A DNA stretch of 64,000 bases, taken from Pogonophryne albipinna. Its lineage: Eukaryota; Chordata; Actinopteri; Perciformes; Artedidraconidae. The notes under the pieces are model-generated. The model made no database searches. It saw only the letters and a list, made by a program, of their open reading frames with translations, and was not told the origin of the DNA. Of the stretch, positions 47,001 through 56,000 are shown piece after piece (position 1 is the first letter of the stretch; every line of letters starts with the position of its first letter). A program made the translations under genes and the position numbers. The stretch covers positions 372,001-436,000 of the forward strand of contig JAPTMU010000087.1 in assembly GCA_028583405.1 (NCBI GenBank), read 5' to 3'.

Positions 47001-50000
47001 GGTGGCGTTTTAACACAGCAGAATTTAACTTTATCTCTGATAGAATTCTGATCAGGCATTAGCTCCGCCTCCTCTTTTTTCTTTTCAAGCTAAGGACCCA
47101 AGATCTGCGTTTCTCTAACAGGGCTTCAAAAGAGGGGTTTGAGCAGTATGAGGCATGGCTACATTGGGTGATCTGTTTGGGATTTTAAGCAAAAAACTTC
47201 ACAGACATGTTTTGTATAGGTATGGCCAAACAATATATTTTTTCAATATAGCATGATAGGTCCACTTTAATTTACATCAGAATCAGAATTTTTTCTTTTC
47301 TTTTTTTTTAATAATGGGACACAGGGTTCGGTCCGGATTGATTTGCAGTTCGGTCCGGATCGTGGTCCGGAGTTTGAGAAGCCCTGGTCTATGGTGTATT
47401 TTCGACCTTTCCAATCCAGACGAGATCTCTCTCTCCCCCGTCTGTGTGCGAGGGGGCGGGGCAGTTTACACACACGCGGCTGCTACATGCAGCAACACAC
47501 GGCGGGGATGGCGGAGAGAAGCGCTCCAAGGTGTGGTTAAATGTTACCCGTCTCGATGTGGACAATGCTCGTTGCCAAAAGTGCAATAAGAGTTTAGCAT
47601 GTAAGGGCGGTAACACGAGCAATTTGTCTAAACATTTAGCAAAAGTGCTCCACAATCAGACGGAGAAATGCACCGGGTTCCACTGTCTCTCTAGCAGCTC
47701 TGTAGCCCCGTCCACGAGTAACGTTTCCACGTCAGGTGTTATGTATGCTAGCAGCAACACACGGAGTTAACTCAATTATACAAACATGGGTTAATGATTA
47801 GAGGTAACTGAGTTATTTAGTTTGTTAAAGTTTCAGCTATTCTGTTTACAGTTCTGTCATCAGATTATTTAATATGATTTGTTAAAACATTGTTGTGTCT
47901 TTTGATGTGAAATATTATTTATTTAATTTAAATAAAAAGCAATGTTAGTTTTGTTCGCAATTTGTTAAGTTAATTTAATAATATATGTATTTTTGAATCG
48001 ACATTGTCTTCATTGTTAGTTTCCACATGCCTAAAACAACCTCAAGCTAAATCTAAAAGTTGATGGCTAAATAAGAGCGTTTGAGATATTGTGCAAGGCA
48101 TAATAGTCTGAATAGTCGATTCATCGTTTCATTAATCGATAGATTAATCGATTATCAAATTAGTCGTTTGTTGCAGCCCTAATCTCCGGCTAGGAAGGTC
48201 GTATCAACGTGCTCCCGTCTCTAGCACCCCAGCAGCCCGAGCTACGAGTGAAATAACTAAACTTACATGAAACTTCCATTGGGTTGCTTTAAAGTCAAGC
48301 TTCAGTTTAAGATTCACCCTGTAATAGAAACATGTGATGGAGCATTACTAACCTGACTCAGAAACCATCTAGGAAAGCTCCATTGGAAGCCATTTGGAAA
48401 GGGCAGGCACTTTCAAAAATACTTGGCAGGTGATTGGATCAATCTGTCTATCACCTTCTATCATGGGCTACTTCTGATTAGTCAACAAAGGTTGGTACAT
48501 GTGGAGCACAGCACTTCTGATTGGTGTGGATGACTGACACACAAGAAGAACAAAAAAAACAAAAAAACAAATGTAAAAAAATAAAACTTAAAGAAAATCG
48601 CAGGCTTAGAGATTTGATAATCGCATCATTTAAAATCGCGATTTCGATTTAAGATCGATCGTTCGGCCCTAGCGCTAAGGCTGTGCATCTTCACTGGTGT
48701 CACGATTCGATTACAATTATCCTGTCTTCGATTCGATATCCCGATGCACGATGCGTTCAATCCTCAATTTTCTATATTACTGCACATGGCTTCTTTGTCA
48801 TCAATGCATACATGCAGTAAATACATATGAACTCTCTTTTTATTATTTAGAAAGTGCTTCAGAAATCAATAACATAAATGTCTTGACATTAATTTATAAA
48901 CCAAAATAAATGAATTGTATAGCTCTAGCCTCCCTATATCTGTGTGTGAAGTTGTTCCATCCTCAAAAACAAAAAACTAATGCTTCTGCAGTCTAGCTGC
49001 AGCTTCTAGCAACGCTCTTCTGTTAAAAAAAAGGACACTGAATGTCCTGAATGAGGCATCACACACAGGACTTGAGTCTGAACACAGCAGACAACAGGAG
49101 TATTTACAACAGCATATACAAACAAAAATAGTGCATGTGGGTGCACACTTACATTCTCTGTCTTACTGTTACATTAATCCCATGAATGTTTGAGATTAGC
49201 TTCATCATATCTCAGTGATTAAGTGAATAATAAAGTTTCTATCAGGTTCCTATCAGCCTGTCACTCATTATTTTCAGGGAGGGGGCGGGGTTTGGAGGAA
49301 CAGAGGAGCTTTTTCCTCCTGCCTTCACAAACTTTACACAAGTGTGTATATATCGTCTGAAAATAGCGAGAGGACATTCATACTCTGCAATCCAAGACTT
49401 CATTAAATCCACCAAAAACCTGACATGATTGTAACGCGAGTATTTGAAAAACATAAATCCCTCCCTGTATGCCTGAGCCGCAGCAACACGGACTGATTCA
49501 GAGCGGGTCCTTTTGCTGTTGGTTCTGGACTGGTGTTCTTGTGTTGGTGGATAAATCAGACTGCTCCGTGTTTGGTGTTGCTGTGCCGCTGTCACGTCTT
49601 TTCCCTGATCTCTGCGTCACCGACCGATTTGATATTCAAGTGACAGAAAAAACAACTTTATTGTAAAGCCGCGGCCGGAAGCAACGTTACTACGCTATAA
49701 TCGATTATGTTCTGTCACTGCATCGATGCAGAATCATCCACGTCCGCATCGTACGGAGCCCCTAAAGCAGTGTTTCTCAAAGTGGGGGGCGCGCCCTGTC
49801 GCTCCATCAAATGTATCTTTACAGTCAGGGCACACTCTTGAAGCCTGGGTTATTTCTCTCTTTCATGATAAAGGATCATGAGAGGATTCCCATGGGTGCT
49901 GGATTCAAAGGTTTGGATTTTAGATAAAGTGCTTGAAACTGCACCTAGTATAAGATACTAAGGCCCAATCCCAAATCACACCCTACCCCTCCGTTCGCGC

Positions 50001-53000
50001 GGAGGGTCCGCCACATTCAGTGCTGTTCCAAAGCAACGAGTGTGGAGGGGTGTGGGCTATCAAGCCCTCAAACAGCGAGTCTGCAGCGGTGCTGACTTGA
50101 GACCGGTCTCTACCTGACCGGAGTCACGCTGTGTGTGTCCGTCAGGAAACAAGCTGTTAACAAGTAGTTCCAGCAAACATCCACTGATAAACTGCAATGT
50201 TAACAACCTCATGATAACCTCATATGTTTTAACTTAGGATCATACCTGTGTTTAGTCTAGAAAAAGGTCAAGGCGTGTATTTTATTATAAAGTTGTGTAT
50301 ATTTACAGACTGTTGCAAAAACTAAGAAGCTTATAAACATCAGGTTTAAAACTAAAAGAGCTTTGAAACACAATGAAAGATGTTTGGAGTTTTATTTGAG
50401 TTATTCATTTAAACTTTTTGTCTAAGAGATGCTGATTTGAAACCGTTGTTACATACAGTTACGGCCTTTCCTGTTTCTGCCGGAGAGAGGGGAGGCCGTC
50501 CCAAAGCTTGCTGCTGTATTTACTCCCTCCATCTGACAGGAGGGAGCCTCGTTGAGCTGAGAGTGTGGCTACAGACGGAGTTCACTCCGTCACGGAGGGG
50601 TAGGGTCGAGGGAGTGGTTTGGGATTGAGCCTGAGTCTATTTACAAACAAGTGACAGATTTTGAAACATGAAGCTTAAATGTGCCACCCTTCTTTTGCAT
50701 TCTGCAATGAAACATCATTTGTATTGGTCATCACAATAACATCGAAATTGCAATAATCAGCCCTGTATGTATACATCTGTCATTTACCAGAGCTGTAAGC
50801 TGGAACATCTTAAAATGCACCTAGACATGCTTTAAATGTGATTGTATTTGTCTTTGGAAAATAATATAGAAAAAATACGTTAGAATATGGTAACCTTGTC
50901 TGTTAACCGGCAGAACGTCGGCTTTTTAAAGGTCTGTTTCAGAAGCTTGCGCTGTCTCGTTCATCTGAAAAGCTCCAGTGTGATACCAAGGTCTTCTGAG
51001 CAGACTCTGGGCTAAAGAGATCCTTTTCATTGCACACATACGCATACAACTGCCACAACATTTACAGAGCAAAGTGCAGGCTTGAATAAACTGTCTGACT
51101 GTTTGATACCACCTCTTCAAAACATTTGGAACTAAGTAACCCCAGCTGTATTTCATGTGTAGGGAGATTGTTAGAATGTACAATGAGAAGAACGTGATGG
51201 AAACACAAACTACAGGCCCAGTTTTCAATGACACTGTCATTCTATAGGATGAATACCGGGACGAGAGTATTGCTTTCCTCTTAGACTCATTTTCCAGGAT
51301 TTTCTGCCATGACACCAAGGACAGAAACTGACACTGCCAGCCTTCAGATACCCAGATCCATAGGTTTCATATAACTAGTTTAGTTCAATGTCATCCATAA
51401 AATGGTATCTGGATGATTCGTCAAAGTTGTTCAGTTGTATTGTATTGGGGTAGTGTGTTCTGACGGTCAGGGTAAGGTGGAGCAGGTTTGTAGTGTCCTT
51501 CCTCTAGCCTGTGGTCCAGTGTCTCCTGTACATTATTCATTCATTTGGGTGGTGAACCCATAACTGGGCCCCCTTTCACAGGGCTGTCTGGACCCATATA
51601 ACTCAGAGATATAGTACTTCCTGTTCTCATACAGCTCCAACACTGCTATCATACTGCAGCCCTATTAGTTCCTGCTGTGCTGAATGTCACATTCCTGCGT
51701 AACTTCAAGAAACTGGGCAGAATGTCTTACCTCCTACCCCCCTGCCTGAAGTGAAGGAGAGCAGTACATGAGTCATGGATCACGTGTTCCGTGACTACTG
51801 AGGTCCAGTGGTCTCCAGTTAATTGCTTTGCCTTTTCATTGCCCTGCACAATGGTGTGAGTTGGTAATGTGATTACATTACATTACATTGCATTTAGCTG
51901 ACGCTTTTATCCAAAGCGACTTGCAATAAGTGCGTTCGACCAACAAAATACAAACTTGAAGAAAACAGAATCATATAAGTACATCAGGTTTCATAGAGCA
52001 AAAACATTTCAAGTGCTACTCAACTGGCTTTAGGTAAGCCAGTCCTTTATTAATATATAAGTGCTTTGTTAATAGTTCTATTGCTCGAAGTGGAGTCGAA
52101 AGAGATGAGTTTTCAGTCTGCGCCGGAAGGTGTGTAAGCTATCTGCTGTCCTGATGTCAATGGGGAGCTCATTCCACCATTTTGGAGCCAGGATAGCAAA
52201 CCCACGTGTTTTTGCTGATGGGAACTTGGGTCCCCTTGGCAGCGAGGGTGCAGCGAGCCGTTTGGTTGATGCAGAGCGGAGTGCACGTGCTGGGGTGTAC
52301 GGTTTAACCATGTCCTGGATGTAGGAAGGGCCAGATCCATTCGCAGCATGGTACGCAAGTACCATTGTCTTGAAGTGGATTCTAGCAGTTACCGGAAGCC
52401 AGTGGAGGGAGCGGAGGAGCGGCGTGGTGTGGGAGAATTTAGGAAGGTTGAAGACCAGACGAGCCGCTGCATTCTGGATGAGCTGCAGAGGTCAGATGGC
52501 ACATGCAGGTAGACCAGCTAGGAGGGAGTTGCAGTAGTCTAGGCGTGAGATGACGAGAGCCTGGACCAGAACCTGCGTCGCTTTCTGGGTCAGCTGGGGA
52601 CGTATCCTCCTGATGTTGTAAAGCGTGTATCTGCAGCAGCGGGTTGTAGCAGCTATGTTTGCAGTGAAGGACAGGTTGTTATCTAGGATCACACCCAGAT
52701 TCCTTGCAGTCTGAGTCGGGGAAACAACAGAGGTTCCAATGTTGATTGTTAGGTCAAGAGTGGGACAATATTTTCCCGGAAGGAAAAGCAGTTCAGTCTT
52801 GTCAAGGTTGAGCTTGAGGTGATGAGCAGACATCCACTGAGAGATGTCAGCTAGACAAGCAGAGATGCGTGCGACGACCTGGGTCTCTGAGCGGGGAAAG
52901 GACAGAATTAATTGGGTTTCGTCAGCGTAGCTGTGGTATGAAAAACCATGCGGGCTAATGACAGATCCGAGCGAGTTTGTGTACAAGGAGAAAAGGAGGG

Positions 53001-56000
53001 GACCAAGAACAGAGCCCTGAGGGACCCCTGTAGTTAATTGACAAGGGTCGGACTCTGACCCTCTCCAAGTAACCCTGTAGGTGCGGTCTTTGAGGTATGA
53101 GGTGAGGAGGGAAAGTGCAGAGCCTGAAACTCCAAGTTCTTGGAGAGTGCGAAGGAGGATCTGATGGTTCACCGTGTCGAATGCAGCAGACAGGTCCAAA
53201 AGGATGATGACAGAGGAGAGGGAGGCTGCTTTAGCAGTGTGCAGTTCCTCAGTGACAGCAAGGAGGGCAGTTTCTGTGGAGTGACCTGCCTTGAAACCAG
53301 ACTGGTGCGGATCCAGAAGGTTGTTCTGATGGAGATAACGGGAGAGTTGTTTAAAGACAGCCCGTTCATGTGTTTTAGACAGGAACGGGAGGAGAGAGAC
53401 AGGCCTGTAGTTTATAACATCAGACGGGTTGAGAGTGGGTTTCTTTAGGAGAGTGTTTACTCTTGCCTCCTTGAGACTGTTTGGAAAGTGACCAGAAGTT
53501 AGAGAAGTGTTGATGAAATGGGTGAGAAACGGTAGAATATCAGGAGCGATATTCTGAAGGAGGTTTGAAGGGATAGGGTCCAGAGGACAGGTGGTAGGGC
53601 GGGCAGAGGTAATGAGGGTAAGAACCTCACTTGGAGAGAGCGGGGAAAAGGAGGTTAGTGTGTGGGTGAAAGGAGGGTCTGGTGACCCAGTGGTGAGTAA
53701 AGGTGAGTCAGAAAAAGAAGAGCGAATATCATCAACCTTTTTTTCAAAGTGGTTAACAAAGTCGCTTGACAGAAGGGAGGAGGGGGAAGGGGCTTTGGGA
53801 GGGTCCAGGAGGGAGGAGAAGATGGAAAATAGTTTTTTGGGATTGGAATAGGAAGATTGGATCTTATCTTGAAAGAAAGTGCTTTTTGCCTGAGAGATGG
53901 AAGCAGAGAAAGAGGAGAGGAGAGCCTGATAGGTTAGGAGGTCGTCACGGTGTTTGGATTTCCACCATTTCCGCTCTGCTGCCCTAAGGACGGTTCTATT
54001 AGCACGCAGTGCATCATTTAGCCAGGGAGCAGGAGGGGACTGACGAGCCTGCCGAGATGTGAGAGGACAGAGAGAGTCCAGAGAGGATGAGAGAGGAGAG
54101 AGGAGAGTTTCTGCAGCAGAGTTTGGAAGTAGGAGTTGGAACGATGATTATTTTGCTCATTAATTTGACTCCTTTATGTTAACAGCCCTAGTTAAAGCAT
54201 CATTTACTCGTAATCCCCAGAGTTCTGCTGCTCGACTGACAGTGGGCACACCTTTAAAACCCCAGTGTCTTCTCTATAACATATATATTTTTAAATCTTT
54301 AGGGTCTTTACCGTCTCATATTGGACAGCTTTGGGGGCTCTATCTCCTGCATGTTGGTTATTCTGTTCATCAAACCAGAGTAAACATGTAGGAACAAATC
54401 TGTTCCAATGAAGAGGCTAATGGTCATATCTAGCTTCAAGCCATTTGCCCCGTCATTTTAGAATGTATTCTCCACCTTTTGACTCCATAACATGCCTATT
54501 TCATCTAAGCTTGATTCATTCATTTATTAGTATCAGTTTCCTTAGTTCATTAGTAGACTTCCTTCTTAAAGATATATCTAGCTCTTGTCTTATGGGCACG
54601 TTTCTTATTTTTATTCCAATGTATTTCACATGAGAAAGCGGAATAGACATATAAGCAGCAAACCCTGGAGTCCGGATGCCAGAGACAGACTAAGATTTGA
54701 CTTTGTCCCTGTAAAGTGACATCATGCTTGTGTGTCCGTGCAGTGGTGTCCTGCTGGCCCTCAGTGAAGGTGCTGTCTCCAGAGGACGGGAAGCAGAGCA
54801 TCGTGCAGGCGGCGCAGCAGCTGTGTCGCTCTGTGGAGAACAGAGAGAGGAGCTCCAGAGACATCAGCGTCTCCATGCTGGACCTGCTGCTCCGAGGTAC
54901 TGCATCACTGTCCCTGGGACACTTCCTGCACCGAGAGTCTTCTCTTCCTATATTTGCTGTCTTTATGTGTCCCTCTCAGTGAATGTGTCCTGTGTATGGA
55001 GATCTCTCAGCTTCCTGTGTTCTGAGTTATTTATGGTATGAAAACAGTGCAATATTATGCAGATCTTGATATGACAACCTACACTTAAAACAAATGAAAA
55101 ATATTATGACATATTTTACTCATGGTGCAGCCCTATGGACTTGAGTCTTTACTCAGGAATCATTGAGTGGGAATCCCTCCATGATGGTAACAGTATCGCT
55201 TAGGGATGTAACGATACCAAAAACTCACGGTACGATAATATCGCGATAACAAGTCCACGGTACGGTATTTATCGCGATATTGAATAATAAAGGGAAAATA
55301 AATTTAATTTTTTTTTTTTCAATACAAATTTTTTTTACTCGGAAAATGTTTCTTTATTAAATAATAAGTCTGATTTGTACAGCATTTTAGTAGGATAGCA
55401 GTATTGTCAAAAACAAAGTGACAGTAACAGACTGGAACAAGAAAACCAGTGTTTTTGTACCTATAGTACTACCAAACAAAGTAGGCATTTTCTTTGTGCA
55501 ACTGCATCTCACAAATAAACAAGGACATTTAATAATCAGACCCTGCAATACAATAAATCAAGTTTCACTTTAGTTTTATATACGTAACTAAACTCAAACT
55601 CACTAGTCACTCACTCAGCATCATCAGACAGGTTTTTAGGAATATGAGAATGTCCACATTTCCAGGTATTTATAAGCTGGGATGTTTGGGTGTTTACAAT
55701 ATCCCCTGCTCTGGAAAAAACTCTCTCGCTTGGTACTGATGTTGCTGGGACAGCAGTGGTCGCGTTAACCGAATATTTTATTTAACAATGACGGAAAAAT
55801 CTGAAAGCAGTCTGTCATTTTGACAGATTAGAACAAATTCGGAACAGCGCCAACGTTTCCCCGCAGCGAGGCTCTGGTGTTATGCCGTGTTATGCATGCC
55901 CTCCAAAAGGAAATGATATAGTTTCCAAACCGTACTTTGCCGTACAGATCAATACATGTCTGGGAGGTTTTGCTTTACGCTGTGCGCGCTCCCGCGAGGT

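Larger units (their letters stand above)
42161..47386. mobile_element. hAT-C, nested in hAT-B
   Basis: Ends CAGGGGTACTCAAACTT and GAGTTTGAGAAGCCCTG, with the 8-bp duplication GTCTATGG at 42153-42160 and 47387-47394. Left-end copies recur at 44063 and 45965, where CAGGGG has changed to CAGAGG. Without the extra copies and the central insertion it would be about 730 bp. Confidence 0.9.
41903..48181. mobile_element. hAT-B, nested in hAT-A
   Basis: Ends TAGGGGTGCAACAACTAATC and GTCGTTTGTTGCAGCCCTA, with the 8-bp duplication ATCTCCGG at 41895-41902 and 48182-48189. ATCGATTA words are frequent near both ends. A BED finger is encoded near its right part. Left-end copies recur at 43805 and 45707. 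Confidence 0.92.
41760..48671. mobile_element. hAT-A, outermost element of the nest
   Basis: Ends TAGGGCTGCACGATTTTGG and GATCGTTCGGCCCTA, with the 8-bp duplication GCGCTAAG at 41752-41759 and 48672-48679. Subterminal GCGATTTTTC/AAATCGCGATT words match across the ends. The left end recurs near 43663 and 45565 because of the tandem copies. Without the two extra copies the element would be about 3.1 kb. Confidence 0.9.

Noticed and set aside
41407..47111. Tandem 1.9-kb block as a satellite array or CRISPR-like repeat
   Set aside because: Only three copies, eukaryotic context, and the borders fall at random points inside known transposons, which fits a local duplication.
50926..51318. 130-codon minus-strand frame in nus1 intron 2 with hydrophobic segments
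   Set aside because: No recognisable family, no splice or promoter context; a chance frame in AT-rich intron DNA is more likely, though not excluded.
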